DNA from: Arthrobacter sp. 24S4-2
Lineage (GTDB): Bacteria > Actinomycetota > Actinomycetes > Actinomycetales > Micrococcaceae
DNA length: 64,000 nt
Reading direction: 5' to 3'
Assembly: GCF_005280255.1 (NCBI RefSeq)
Contig: NZ_CP040018.1
Coordinates: 4,030,001 to 4,094,000, forward strand
Part shown: positions 53,674-62,168 of the stretch, piece by piece
Position numbering within the stretch: position 1 is the first letter of the stretch
Layout: each line of letters opens with the position of its first letter
Program-made: the position numbers and the translations under genes
Notes under the pieces: model-generated
Told to the model about the DNA's origin: nothing
Seen by the model: only the letters and a program-made list of their open reading frames with translations
Database searches by the model: none

Positions 53674-54252
53674 TCAGGCTGCCTGTGCTGCCTTGATGGC
53701 CTGCATGACGCGGTCGGTGACCTCGTCGATGCCGCCGATGCCGTCAACCCGGGTCAGGATGCCGCGCTCGGCATACTTCGCCACCACGGCTTCGGTCTGC
53801 TCGTGGTAGAGGTCCAGCCGGTGGCGGATGACGGCTTCGTTGTCGTCGCTGCGGCCGGTTTCCTTGGCACGGCCCATGAGACGGTGGACCAGTTCCTCAT
53901 CATCGGCGGTCAGCTGCAGGACAACGTCCAGCTTCTGCTCACCGTTGGCGAGGATCTCATCGAGGTAGTCCACCTGCGCTGTGGTGCGCGGGTAACCGTC
54001 CAGGAGGAAACCGTTCTCGACGTCGTCCTCGCTGAGGCGGTCGCGCACCATCTTGTTGGTGACGCTGTCCGGCACGAAATCCCCGGCGTCCATGTACTTC
54101 TTGGCCTCGACGCCCAAAGGCGTCTCACCCTTGACGTTGGCGCGGAAGATATCGCCGGTTGAGATCGCAACGACGCCGAGGCGTTCGGAAATCCGTTCCG
54201 CCTGCGTTCCCTTGCCGGAACCCGGAGGTCCGATAATCAACATTCTCGTCAT
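53674..54252 (-). CDS. adk: Adenylate kinase
   Basis: 192 residues; ATP + AMP to two ADP. P-loop GPPGSGKGTQ at about 8-17, AMP-binding STGDIFR and GFLLDGYPRTTAQ, and a short LID region (LMGRAKETGRSDDN), the form without a zinc knuckle. ATG 54252 overlaps the secY stop (ATGA), so the two are translationally coupled as in many bacteria. Confidence 0.97.
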   Translation of the reverse strand: MTRMLIIGPPGSGKGTQAERISERLGVVAISTGDIFRANVKGETPLGVEAKKYMDAGDFVPDSVTNKMVRDRLSEDDVENGFLLDGYPRTTAQVDYLDEILANGEQKLDVVLQLTADDEELVHRLMGRAKETGRSDDNEAVIRHRLDLYHEQTEAVVAKYAERGILTRVDGIGGIDEVTDRVMQAIKAAQAA

Positions 54253-55559
54253 CGCAAAAGCCCTTCGTAGTGACGTTGTTGTAGCTGCGCGTCAATCTGC
54301 TTGACCGTTTCCAGGCCTACACCCACCATGATCAGGATCGATGTGCCACCGAACGGGAAGTTCTGGTTGGCGTTGATCATGACCAGGGCGACCAGCGGGA
54401 TCAGTGCCACGAAGCCCAGGTAAAGGGCGCCGGGCAGGGTGATCCTGGAAAGGACGTACTGCAGATAGTCGGCTGTCGGCTTACCGGCCCGGATGCCCGG
54501 GATGAAGCCGCCGTACTTCTTCATATTGTCGGAAACCTCTTCAGGATTGAAAGTGATTGCGACATAGAAGTAAGTGAAGAAAACAATCATGGCGAAATAG
54601 AGCGCCATGTAGATGGGGTGGTCACCGCGGGTGAGGTTGTTGTTGATCCACTCAACCCACGGCTGCATCGGTTCGCCCTGCTTGGGCCGGTTGAACTGCG
54701 AGATCAGGCCCGGCAGGTACAGCATCGATGAAGCGAAGATGACGGGCACGACGCCGGCCATGTTCACCTTGATGGGGATGTACGTGCTGGTCCCGCCCAC
54801 GGTCCGGCGGCCGATCATGCGCTTGGCATACTGCACCGGAATGCGGCGCTGGGACTGTTCAACGAACACCACGAGGGCCACGGTGAGCAGGCCGATCACG
54901 ATAACCATAAAGAACGTTCCGGGACCCTGGGCCTTCCAGATGGCACCCAGCGAGGTGGGGAAGCCGGCGGCGATCGAGGTGAAGATGAGCAGTGACATGC
55001 CGTTGCCCACGCCCTTCTCCGTGACGAGCTCGCCCATCCACATGATCAGGCCGGTGCCGGCGGTCAGCGTGATGACGATGAGGATCGTGGTGATGACACT
55101 CGCGTCCGGGATAATGTCCAGCTGGCAGTTGGGCAGCAGCTGGCCGGAACGTGCCAGCGACACCAGTGTCGTGGCGTTCAGCAGGCCCAGGGCGATGGTG
55201 AGGTAACGCGTGTACTGCGTCAGCTTGGACTGCCCGGATGCGCCTTCCTCATACAGCTGCTGGAACCGGGGAATGACCACCCGGAGCAGCTGCACAATGA
55301 TGCTGGACGTGATGTACGGCATGATCCCGAGCGCGAAGATCGAGACCTGCAGCAATGCACCGCCGCTAAACAGGTTGACGAGCTGGTAGATGCCGCCCGT
55401 GGTCTGACCGTTCTGCAAGCATTGCTGGACATTCTGGTAGCTCACACCAGGCGAGGGGATGAAGGCACCCAAGCGGAAGATTGTGATGATTCCCAGCGTG
55501 AACAACAACTTGCGTCGCAGATCAGGCGTGCGAAAGGCCCGGCCGAATGCGCTAAGCAA
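54249..55559 (-). CDS. secY: Preprotein translocase subunit SecY
   Basis: 436 residues with ten membrane helices; forms the Sec channel with SecE and SecG. Motifs: AFGRAFRTPDLRRKLLFTLG, SPGVSYQNVQQ, the plug helix after it (SGGALLQVSIFALGIMPYI), EQSQRRIPVQYAKR (the cytoplasmic loop that binds the ribosome and SecA) and IPGIRAGKPTADYLQ. A terminator after rplO lies between it and the spc genes, so it probably has its own promoter in 55560-55673. Confidence 0.97.
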   Translation of the reverse strand: MLSAFGRAFRTPDLRRKLLFTLGIITIFRLGAFIPSPGVSYQNVQQCLQNGQTTGGIYQLVNLFSGGALLQVSIFALGIMPYITSSIIVQLLRVVIPRFQQLYEEGASGQSKLTQYTRYLTIALGLLNATTLVSLARSGQLLPNCQLDIIPDASVITTILIVITLTAGTGLIMWMGELVTEKGVGNGMSLLIFTSIAAGFPTSLGAIWKAQGPGTFFMVIVIGLLTVALVVFVEQSQRRIPVQYAKRMIGRRTVGGTSTYIPIKVNMAGVVPVIFASSMLYLPGLISQFNRPKQGEPMQPWVEWINNNLTRGDHPIYMALYFAMIVFFTYFYVAITFNPEEVSDNMKKYGGFIPGIRAGKPTADYLQYVLSRITLPGALYLGFVALIPLVALVMINANQNFPFGGTSILIMVGVGLETVKQIDAQLQQRHYEGLLR

Positions 55560-55673
55560 GCGTCCTCCTGATTGGTTTATAAAGTCGTGTGAGATAGGTC
55601 AATAAAACCCAACAACCGAGTCTAACGGGTTGATGCGCCCCGCGAACAATCGGTGAGGTCCCAAATGATAAAA

Positions 55674-55715
55674 AACTCCCGGTACGCAGGGCCTGGGCCC
55701 CGCGCACCGGGAGTT
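55674..55715 (-). terminator. Terminator after rplO
   Basis: Arms 55674-55683 and 55706-55715 are exact complements; the inner loop can pair further (GC-rich). On the minus strand six T follow. It closes the spc operon before secY. Confidence 0.9.
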
Positions 55716-55747
55716 CTCACAACGGGCTTCTGCCCCGCCGTCCCCTG

Positions 55748-56242
55748 TTAGAGAGCGGTGGTGCTTCCGCCTGCTGCTGCAATCTTTTCTGCGGCGCTGG
55801 CCGAGAATGCGTGGACCGTGACGTCAACCTTGACGGTGATGTCGCCGGTGCCCAGCACCTTGACGGGCTGGTTCTTGCGAACGGCACCCTTTTCGACCAG
55901 GTTGTCCACGGTTACTGCGCCACCTTCCGGGAACAGCTCGTTGAGCTTGTCCAGGTTAACAACCTGGTACTCAACCCGGAACGGGTTCTTGAAGCCGCGC
56001 AGCTTCGGCAGGCGCATGTGCAGCGGCAGCTGGCCGCCGGCAAAGCCAGCCTTGATCTGGTAGCGGGCCTTCGTACCCTTGGTACCGCGACCAGCGGTCT
56101 TACCCTTGGAACCTTCACCACGACCAACACGGGTCTTGGCGGTCTTGGCACCCGGGGCGGGACGCAGGTGGTGAACCTTCAGTGCGTTCTGCTTCTCAGC
56201 AGCGGCGCCCTGTGCCTTTTCGGCGGTGTTCTTCTCTGCCAT
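55748..56242 (-). CDS. rplO: 50S ribosomal protein L15
   Basis: 164 residues. An N-terminal acidic/Ala-rich extension (about 1-18) precedes LKVHHLRPAPGAKTAKTRVGRGEGSKGKTAGRGTKG, the Gly/Arg-rich segment that threads into 23S rRNA. It starts right after the rpmD stop. Last gene of the spc cluster, followed by a terminator. Confidence 0.97.
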   Translation of the reverse strand: MAEKNTAEKAQGAAAEKQNALKVHHLRPAPGAKTAKTRVGRGEGSKGKTAGRGTKGTKARYQIKAGFAGGQLPLHMRLPKLRGFKNPFRVEYQVVNLDKLNELFPEGGAVTVDNLVEKGAVRKNQPVKVLGTGDITVKVDVTVHAFSASAAEKIAAAGGSTTAL

Positions 56243-56449
56243 TTACTTCGCCTCCTCTACCTTTACCAGGTGCGGAACCGTGTTGAGCATTCCAACGGTC
56301 ACGGCGTCGGCGGTGCGGACAACGGTGTGTCCGATCCGCTTCAGGCCGAGGGACCGAAGGGTGTCGCGCTGGTTCTGCTTGCCGCCAATGGCGGACTTGA
56401 TCTGAGTGATCTCCAACTGAGCGTCAGAGGGAATCAGGTTCTTAGCCAT
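56243..56449 (-). CDS. rpmD: 50S ribosomal protein L30
   Basis: 68 residues: DAQLEITQIKSAIGGKQNQRDTLRSLGLKRIGHTVVR, the whole L30 fold. Lies between rpsE (3 bases) and rplO (0 bases). Confidence 0.97.
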   Translation of the reverse strand: MAKNLIPSDAQLEITQIKSAIGGKQNQRDTLRSLGLKRIGHTVVRTADAVTVGMLNTVPHLVKVEEAK

Positions 56450-56452
56450 GAC

Positions 56453-57160
56453 TCAGACACCTGCCTTCTGGTTCAGGAGGGCCTTCACCATTGCCGGCGG
56501 AGCGACCTCGTCGAGCGGGAGGCCGCGGCGTGCTGCCACTGCTGCCGGCTCTTCGAGGCGCTTCAGGGCATCAACGGTCGCGTGAACGATGTTGATGGCG
56601 TTGGAGGAACCGAGCGACTTGGAGAGGATGTCGTGGATGCCCACGCACTCCAGTACTGCACGGACCGGGCCACCGGCGATAACACCGGTACCGGCGGAAG
56701 CCGGACGCAGCATGACGACGCCTGCGGCGGCTTCACCCTGAACGCGGTGCGGGATGGTGCTGCCGATGCGGGGAACGCGGAAGAAGGACTTCTTGGCTTC
56801 TTCAACGCCCTTCGCGATTGCGGCAGGAACTTCCTTAGCCTTGCCGTAGCCAACGCCGACCATACCGTTGCCGTCACCAACGACGACCAGGGCGGTGAAG
56901 CTGAAGCGACGACCACCCTTGACCACCTTGGAAACGCGGTTGATGGTTACAACGCGCTCTACGAACTGGCTCTTTTCGGCTTCGCGGCCGCCGTCGCGGC
57001 CACCACGGCCACCACGATCGCCACGGCCCTGGCCGCGGTCGCCACGCTCGCCACGACGAGCGCCACGGCGGTCGTCAGTGGTAGCAGGCGCAGCGGTCTC
57101 AGTTGCCGGAGCAGCTACAGCTTCAGTCACCTGAATGTCCTTTTCGTTATTTTCGGTCAC
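56453..57160 (-). CDS. rpsE: 30S ribosomal protein S5
   Basis: 235 residues. A long N-terminal extension (about 1-65) is rich in Arg/Gly/Asp repeats and unique to actinobacterial S5. The core has ERVVTINRVSKVVKGGRRFSFTALVVVGDGNG, GYGKAKEVPAAIAKG and GVIAGGPVRAVLECVGIHDILSKSLGSSN. It acts in decoding accuracy. Start overlaps the rplR stop. Confidence 0.97.
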   Translation of the reverse strand: MTENNEKDIQVTEAVAAPATETAAPATTDDRRGARRGERGDRGQGRGDRGGRGGRDGGREAEKSQFVERVVTINRVSKVVKGGRRFSFTALVVVGDGNGMVGVGYGKAKEVPAAIAKGVEEAKKSFFRVPRIGSTIPHRVQGEAAAGVVMLRPASAGTGVIAGGPVRAVLECVGIHDILSKSLGSSNAINIVHATVDALKRLEEPAAVAARRGLPLDEVAPPAMVKALLNQKAGV

Positions 57161-57540
57161 AGTGACAGCCCACCTTCACGTGCGCCGTCAGCGACGGCGG
57201 CGATCCGGCCGTGGTACTTGTTACCACCGCGGTCGAAGACAACAGCTTCGATACCGGCAGCCTTGGCACGCTCGGCAACCAGTTCGCCAACGCGCTTAGC
57301 CTTGGCGGTCTTGTCACCGTCGAATGCACGAAGGTCGGCTTCCAGTGTGGAAGCGCTCGCTACGGTCAGGCCCTTGGTGTCATCGACAACCTGGACGAAT
57401 ACGTGGCGTGCGGAGCGGTTGACGACCAGGCGAGGGCGTACAGCCGTTCCGGAGATGCGCTTGCGGATACGAAGCTGGCGGCGGCTGCGCTGGGCAGACT
57501 TGCTCTTGTTCGTACGCTTCTTGTTAATTGCGATGGCCAT
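57157..57540 (-). CDS. rplR: 50S ribosomal protein L18
   Basis: 127 residues; binds 5S rRNA with L5. The basic N-terminus has RSRRQLRIRKRISGTAVRPRLVV, then VQVVDDTKGLTVASAST and VFDRGGNKYHGRIAAVADGAREGGL. It overlaps rpsE by 4 bases. Confidence 0.98.
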   Translation of the reverse strand: MAIAINKKRTNKSKSAQRSRRQLRIRKRISGTAVRPRLVVNRSARHVFVQVVDDTKGLTVASASTLEADLRAFDGDKTAKAKRVGELVAERAKAAGIEAVVFDRGGNKYHGRIAAVADGAREGGLSL

Positions 57541-57542
57541 GG

Positions 57543-58079
57543 TTACTTACCAGCCTTTCCGACCTTGCGGCGGATGACTTCGCCGGCGTAGCGGATGCCC
57601 TTGCCCTTATAGGGGTCCGGCTTCCGCAGCTTGCGAATGTTGGCAGCAACCTCGCCGACCTGCTGCTTGGAGATACCTGAAACAGAGAGCTTGGTCGGGG
57701 TCTCTACTGCAAAGGTGATGCCGTTCGGTGCCGAGACGTTAACCGGGTGGCTGTAGCCCAGAGCGAACTCCAGGTCAGAACCCTTGGCCTGGACGCGGTA
57801 ACCGGTACCGACAATCTCAAGCTTCTTCTCGTAGCCTGCGGTGACACCCTGGATCATGTTGGCGATCAGGGTGCGGGTCAGGCCGTGCAGCGAACGTGAG
57901 GCGCGCTCGTCGTTCGGGCGGGCGACAGTCAGGGTGCCATCTTCCAGGGTGACCTCGATCGGGCTGGGCACAGTGTGGCTCAGCTCGCCTTTGGAACCCT
58001 TGACGCTGACGACAGAGCCGTCAACCTTGACCTCAACGCCGGCAGGAACGGTGATGGGGAGACGTCCAATACGTGACAT
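57543..58079 (-). CDS. rplF: 50S ribosomal protein L6
   Basis: 178 residues with two similar domains: MSRIGRLPITVPAGVEVKVDG and the C-terminal GTGYRVQAKGSDLEFALGYSHPV, ending KGIRYAGEVIRRKVGKAGK. Near the factor-binding site of the 50S subunit. Two bases before rplR. Confidence 0.98.
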   Translation of the reverse strand: MSRIGRLPITVPAGVEVKVDGSVVSVKGSKGELSHTVPSPIEVTLEDGTLTVARPNDERASRSLHGLTRTLIANMIQGVTAGYEKKLEIVGTGYRVQAKGSDLEFALGYSHPVNVSAPNGITFAVETPTKLSVSGISKQQVGEVAANIRKLRKPDPYKGKGIRYAGEVIRRKVGKAGK

Positions 58080-58097
58080 TATTCTCTTCCTTTCCCG

Positions 58098-58496
58098 TTA
58101 CCAGACGTAAGCGAGGACTTCGCCGCCCACGCCCTTCTTGCCGGCCTGCTTGTCAGTCAAGAGGCCGGAAGAGGTGGACAGGATAGCGACACCCAGGCCA
58201 CCGAGCACGTGCGGCAGGTTGGTGGACTTCGCGTAAACGCGGAGTCCCGGCTTGGAAATACGACGAACGCCAGCGATTGAACGCTCGCGGTTCGGACCGA
58301 ACTTGAGCTCGAGGGTCAGCTTCTTGCCGACCTCAGCGTCTTCTTCTTTCCAGGAGGCGATGTAACCTTCGGCCTTCAGGATGTCGGCAACGCGTGCCTT
58401 GAGCTTGCTGTACGGCATAGACACGGTGTCGTGGTATGCCGAGTTTGCGTTGCGCAGACGCGTAAGCATGTCTGCGACGGGATCTGTCATGGTCAT
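58098..58496 (-). CDS. rpsH: 30S ribosomal protein S8
   Basis: 132 residues, MTMTDPVADMLTRLRNANSAYHDTVSMPYSKLK, RISKPGLRVY and GVAILSTSSGLLTDKQA. Binds the central domain of 16S rRNA and in Escherichia coli represses this operon. It follows rplE after 86 bases, a stretch that can fold into an imperfect hairpin (CCTTGCC/GGCAAAG). Confidence 0.98.
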   Translation of the reverse strand: MTMTDPVADMLTRLRNANSAYHDTVSMPYSKLKARVADILKAEGYIASWKEEDAEVGKKLTLELKFGPNRERSIAGVRRISKPGLRVYAKSTNLPHVLGGLGVAILSTSSGLLTDKQAGKKGVGGEVLAYVW

Positions 58497-58582
58497 GTTG
58501 GGCTCTTGCCCTTCCTCATAACGGTTTCCGCCTTGCCATCCCGTGCGGGAAGCGGCAAAGCCGGACCTTCTATGTAGCTAGA

Positions 58583-59164
58583 TTAAGCTTCGGTCTTGAA
58601 CGGGAAACCAAGCGCCTTGAGCAGCGCGCGGCCTTCGTCGTCGGTCTTGGCGGTGGTCACGACGGTGATGTCCATACCGCGAACGCGGTCAATGGAATCC
58701 TGGTCGATCTCGTGGAACATAACCTGTTCGGTCAGACCGAAGGTGTAGTTGCCGTTGCCATCGAACTGCTTGCCACTGAGGCCCCGGAAGTCACGGATAC
58801 GCGGCAGAGCCAGCGTGACCAGACGGTCCAGGAATTCCCACATGCGGTCCCCACGCAGAGTTGCGTGTGCACCGATGGGCATGCCTTCGCGCAGCTTGAA
58901 CTGTGCGATCGACTTACGGGCCTTGGTTACCTGCGGCTTCTGACCGGTGATCAGGGTCAGATCGCGGACAGCGCCGTCGATCAGCTTGGAGTCCTTAGCG
59001 GCATCTCCAACACCCATGTTCACAACGACCTTGACCAGACGGGGAACCTGGTTGACGTTTTCGTACTTGAATTCCTCAATGAGCGTGCTCTTGATGGAAT
59101 CCGCGTACTTGGTCTTCAGACGAGGAACGATCTTGCTTGCCGGAGTCTCGAGAGTCTCAGTCAT
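58583..59164 (-). CDS. rplE: 50S ribosomal protein L5
   Basis: 193 residues; binds 5S rRNA and touches S13 across the subunit bridge. Motifs: VPRLVKVVVNMGVGDAAKDSK, GQKPQVTKARKSIAQFKLREG, DFRGLSGKQFDGNGNY. Its ATG shares one base with the rplX stop (TAATG). Confidence 0.98.
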   Translation of the reverse strand: MTETLETPASKIVPRLKTKYADSIKSTLIEEFKYENVNQVPRLVKVVVNMGVGDAAKDSKLIDGAVRDLTLITGQKPQVTKARKSIAQFKLREGMPIGAHATLRGDRMWEFLDRLVTLALPRIRDFRGLSGKQFDGNGNYTFGLTEQVMFHEIDQDSIDRVRGMDITVVTTAKTDDEGRALLKALGFPFKTEA

Positions 59165-59523
59165 TAGATGTCCTTCCCGGAGCTCTTGGCCACGCGTACG
59201 CGCACTTCACGCTTCACGCCATTGCGCTCAACGGTCTCGGTGCGGAAACCGACGCGGGTGGGCTTCTTGGTAGAGGGGTCAACCAGAGCCACGTTGGAGA
59301 TGTGGATTGAAGCCTCTACGACCTCGATGCCACCGGTCTTGGTGCCGCGCTGCGACTGACCGACCTTGGTGTGCTTGGTTACGCGGTTAACGCCTTCGAC
59401 CAACACGCGGTTGGTGTTCGGGAATACGCGCAGAACCTTGCCCTGCTTGCCTTTGTCGCCGCCGCGCTCAGCCTTGGCGCCAGTGATGACCTGAACGAGG
59501 TCACCCTTTTTGATCTTAGCCAT
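59164..59523 (-). CDS. rplX: 50S ribosomal protein L24
   Basis: 119 residues. KOW domain near the start (KIKKGDLVQVITGAKAERGGDKGKQGKVLRVFPNTNRV), then VEGVNRVTKHTKVGQ. Early 50S assembly protein. Follows rplN by 3 bases. Confidence 0.98.
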   Translation of the reverse strand: MAKIKKGDLVQVITGAKAERGGDKGKQGKVLRVFPNTNRVLVEGVNRVTKHTKVGQSQRGTKTGGIEVVEASIHISNVALVDPSTKKPTRVGFRTETVERNGVKREVRVRVAKSSGKDI

Positions 59524-59526
59524 GGA

Positions 59527-59895
59527 CTAGAGCACCTCCGGAGCCAGAGAAACGATCTTCATGAACTTCTTGTCACGAAGTTCACGACCAACCGGTCCGA
59601 AGATACGGGTACCGCGGGGGTCACCGTCGTTCTTCAGGATCACAGCTGCGTTCTCGTCAAACTTGATGTAGGAACCATCCGCACGGCGGCGTTCCTTCTT
59701 GGTACGGACGATGACAGCCTTGACGACATCGCCCTTCTTTACGTTGCCGCCCGGAATTGCGTCCTTGACGGTAGCGACGATGACGTCGCCAATGCCTGCG
59801 TAGCGACGGCCAGATCCACCGAGAACGCGAATGGTAAGGATTTCCTTAGCACCCGTGTTGTCGGCGACCTTGAGTCGCGACTCCTGCTGAATCAC
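59527..59895 (-). CDS. rplN: 50S ribosomal protein L14
   Basis: 122 residues from GTG 59895 (MIQQESRLKVADNTGAKE), with KKGDVVKAVIVRTKKERRRADGSYI and the C-terminal FGPVGRELRDKKFMKIVSLAPEVL. AAGGAG lies upstream. First gene of the spc cluster after a 382-base gap from rpsQ, so a promoter must lie in that gap. Confidence 0.98.
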   Translation of the reverse strand: MIQQESRLKVADNTGAKEILTIRVLGGSGRRYAGIGDVIVATVKDAIPGGNVKKGDVVKAVIVRTKKERRRADGSYIKFDENAAVILKNDGDPRGTRIFGPVGRELRDKKFMKIVSLAPEVL

Positions 59896-60203
59896 TATTT
59901 ACTCCTTGCGTCGCGCTGGTTCTCAGACCGAAAATCTCCCTACGGAATGAGCCTTGCGGAACGGTTGATCGGGGTGTCTCTTGACCTGCCTGGATTTTGC
60001 CAGACCAGGCCTAAACGCCCGTGCCAAAAACATTTGCTTCCCAAGTGGATCCCGACTGCTCGGGACGCGAGGGGCACTATGCCGTGGCACGATTGTTTAC
60101 GAGGTAGATGACGGCGCACGAACGGCGCCATACAAACTCAAAATCTTAGCACGTTCCAGCCCCTGGGGACTAACCGGTGCGGAGGCTGTGCGTGGACACG
60201 GGA
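59896..60203 (-). promoter_or_regulatory. Leader and likely promoter of the spc operon
   Basis: About 300 bases between the rpsQ terminator and rplN with no gene motif. On the minus strand, 60143-60148 reads TAAGAT preceded by TGC, an extended -10 element; no good -35 hexamer is seen at 17 bases. This would leave a leader of about 240 bases before rplN, long enough for regulation by ribosomal protein binding. Confidence 0.4.
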
Positions 60204-60235
60204 AAGGCCCGCTCCCCTTGCGGGGAACGGGCCTT
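60204..60235 (-). terminator. Terminator after rpsQ
   Basis: 14-bp arms (60204-60217 with 60222-60235), one mismatch, loop TTGC, 42 bases after the rpsQ stop. It splits the S10 and spc transcripts. The tail after it on the minus strand is not T-rich. Confidence 0.75.
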
Positions 60236-60277
60236 CCTGGTCAGCAGGGACCTTCGCCGGACGGATCCGGACAGGTG

Positions 60278-60586
60278 CTACTTTGCCTTTTCGAGGATCT
60301 CCACCAGGCGCCACCGCTTGGTAGCGGACAGCGGGCGGGTCTCGGCGAGGAGAACGAGGTCGCCGATGCCGGCGGTGTTCTCTTCGTCGTGAGCCTTGAT
60401 CTTCGTGTTGCGGCGGATGACCTTGCCGTAAAGGGCGTGCTTCACGCGGTCTTCGACCTGGACAACGATGGTCTTTTCCATCTTGTCCGAGACGACATAG
60501 CCGCGCTTCGTCTTACGGTAACCGCGCTCGTCAGCCTTGGCTGCGCCGGAAACAGTTTCCGTCACGTTCTCGTCCTTTTCACTCAC
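60278..60586 (-). CDS. rpsQ: 30S ribosomal protein S17
   Basis: 102 residues. KTKRGYVVSDKMEKTIVVQVEDRVKHALYGK, HDEENTAGIGDLVLLAETRPLSATKRWRLVEIL. OB-fold protein that binds 16S rRNA helix 11. The first 20 residues are an acidic extension. ATG overlaps the rpmC stop (ATGA). Confidence 0.97.
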   Translation of the reverse strand: MSEKDENVTETVSGAAKADERGYRKTKRGYVVSDKMEKTIVVQVEDRVKHALYGKVIRRNTKIKAHDEENTAGIGDLVLLAETRPLSATKRWRLVEILEKAK

Positions 60587-60912
60587 TTGGCATCCTCCTC
60601 GGTCTCAACCGTTTCAGCCTTTTCAGCCTTCTTGGTTGCAGCCTTCTTGGACTTCTTTTCTTCCTTGGCTTCCACAACCGGTGCGGCAACCTCGGCACGA
60701 ATGCCCAGCTCGCGCTCACGGAGAACGGTGTAGATGCGTGCGATGTCCTTCTTTACCGCACGCAGGCGACCGTGGTTCTCCAGCTGGCCGGTGGCGGACT
60801 GGAAACGCAGGTTGAACAGCTCTTCCTTGGACTTGCGGAGTTCTTCAACGAGACGCTCGTTGTCGAAACCGTCCAGCTGTGCGGGTGCGAGATCCTTCGA
60901 CCCTACTGCCAT
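60583..60912 (-). CDS. rpmC: 50S ribosomal protein L29
   Basis: 109 residues. The L29 helix pair is at about 10-75 (ERLVEELRKSKEELFNLRFQSATGQLENHGRLRAVKKDIARIYTVLRERELG). A Lys/Glu-rich tail of about 35 residues follows, longer than in most bacteria. At the exit tunnel near L23. Confidence 0.96.
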   Translation of the reverse strand: MAVGSKDLAPAQLDGFDNERLVEELRKSKEELFNLRFQSATGQLENHGRLRAVKKDIARIYTVLRERELGIRAEVAAPVVEAKEEKKSKKAATKKAEKAETVETEEDAK

Positions 60913-60914
60913 TT

Positions 60915-61331
60915 CTATTCACCACCTTCGCGACGCACAATGCGTGCCTTCAACGGGAGCTTGTGGATTGCCAGGCGCAGGGCCTCGCGAGCTACCTCTT
61001 CATTGACACCGGAGAGTTCGAAGAGAACCCGGCCCGGCTTTACGTTTGAGACCCACCATTCCGGAGAACCCTTACCGGAACCCATGCGGGTTTCGGCCGG
61101 CTTCTTCGTCAGCGGACGGTCCGGGTAGATGTTGATCCAGACCTTACCGCCACGCTTGATGTGGCGGGTCATCGCGATACGGGCAGATTCGATCTGACGG
61201 TTGGTGACGTATGCCGGGCTCAGAGCCTGGATACCCCACTCGCCGAAGGAGACCTGGGTGCCGCCCGTAGCAGCGCCGGAACGACCCGGGTGGTGCTGCT
61301 TACGGTGCTTTACTCGACGTGGGATAAGCAT
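60915..61331 (-). CDS. rplP: 50S ribosomal protein L16
   Basis: 138 residues: MLIPRRVKHRKQHHPGRSG, VSFGEWGIQALSPAYVTNRQIESARIAMTRHIKRGGKVWI, FPDKPLTKKP-like YPDRPLTKKPAETRMGSGKG and WVSNVKPGRVLFELSGV. Near the A site of the 50S subunit. Abuts the rpsC stop. Confidence 0.98.
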   Translation of the reverse strand: MLIPRRVKHRKQHHPGRSGAATGGTQVSFGEWGIQALSPAYVTNRQIESARIAMTRHIKRGGKVWINIYPDRPLTKKPAETRMGSGKGSPEWWVSNVKPGRVLFELSGVNEEVAREALRLAIHKLPLKARIVRREGGE

Positions 61332-62168
61332 TTAAGCCTGTCCTCCTTCTGCAGCAGCAGGTGCTGCCTCAGCTGCCGGAGCTTCTGCAGCAGCAGGTGC
61401 TGCATCAGCGGCCGGGCGGTCGGTACGACGACGGCGGTCACCACGGTCAGCGCCACCCGGGCGGCCCGGGCGGTCGCTGGCACCACGTCCGCGGGACGGA
61501 GCAGCAGCTGCCTGCTGTGCCAGTTCCTTGGAGGTAACGTCGCCCTTGTAGATCCACACCTTCACGCCGATGCGGCCGAAGGTGGTCTTGGCTTCGTAGA
61601 AGCCGTAGTCGATGTTCGCACGGAGGGTGTGCAGCGGCACGCGGCCTTCGCGGTAGAACTCCGAGCGGGACATTTCAGCGCCACCGAGGCGGCCCGAGCA
61701 AGCGATACGGATACCCTTGGCACCGGCGCGCTGTGCGGACTGCATGGCCTTCTTCATCGCACGGCGGAACGCCACGCGGGAAGTCAGCTGCTCAGCAACA
61801 CCCTGCGCAACAAGCTGAGCTTCCATCTCGGGGTTCTTGACCTCGAGGATGTTCAGCTGAACCTGCTTGCCGGTGAGCTTTTCGAGCTCGCCGCGGATGC
61901 GGTCTGCTTCTGCACCGCGGCGGCCGATAACGATGCCCGGACGTGCCGTGTGGATATCCACGCGGACACGGTCGCGGGTGCGCTCGATTTCAACCTTGGC
62001 GATACCGGCGCGCTCCATGCCCGTGGACATCAGCTGGCGGATACGGATGTCTTCGCGAACGAAGTCCTTGTACCGCTGGCCGGCCTTGGTGCTGTCAGCA
62101 AACCAGTGCGATACGTGATCGGTGGTGATGCCGAGTCGGAACCCGTGCGGGTTAACTTTCTGTCCCAC
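61332..62168 (-). CDS. rpsC: 30S ribosomal protein S3
   Basis: 278 residues from GTG 62168 (MGQKVNPHGFRLGITTDH). KH domain with VRVDIHTARPGIVIGRRGAEADRIR, and GIRIACSGRLGGAEMSRSEFYREGRVPLHTLRANIDYG in the C-terminal domain. An Ala/Glu/Pro-rich tail of about 55 residues after a run of Arg/Gly/Asp closes the protein. Lies at the mRNA entry channel. Confidence 0.98.
   Translation of the reverse strand: MGQKVNPHGFRLGITTDHVSHWFADSTKAGQRYKDFVREDIRIRQLMSTGMERAGIAKVEIERTRDRVRVDIHTARPGIVIGRRGAEADRIRGELEKLTGKQVQLNILEVKNPEMEAQLVAQGVAEQLTSRVAFRRAMKKAMQSAQRAGAKGIRIACSGRLGGAEMSRSEFYREGRVPLHTLRANIDYGFYEAKTTFGRIGVKVWIYKGDVTSKELAQQAAAAPSRGRGASDRPGRPGGADRGDRRRRTDRPAADAAPAAAEAPAAEAAPAAAEGGQA

Noticed and set aside
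55811..57577. 588-codon open frame opposite rplO, rpmD, rpsE and rplR
   Set aside because: Antisense of four certain ribosomal genes; no motif and implausible composition.
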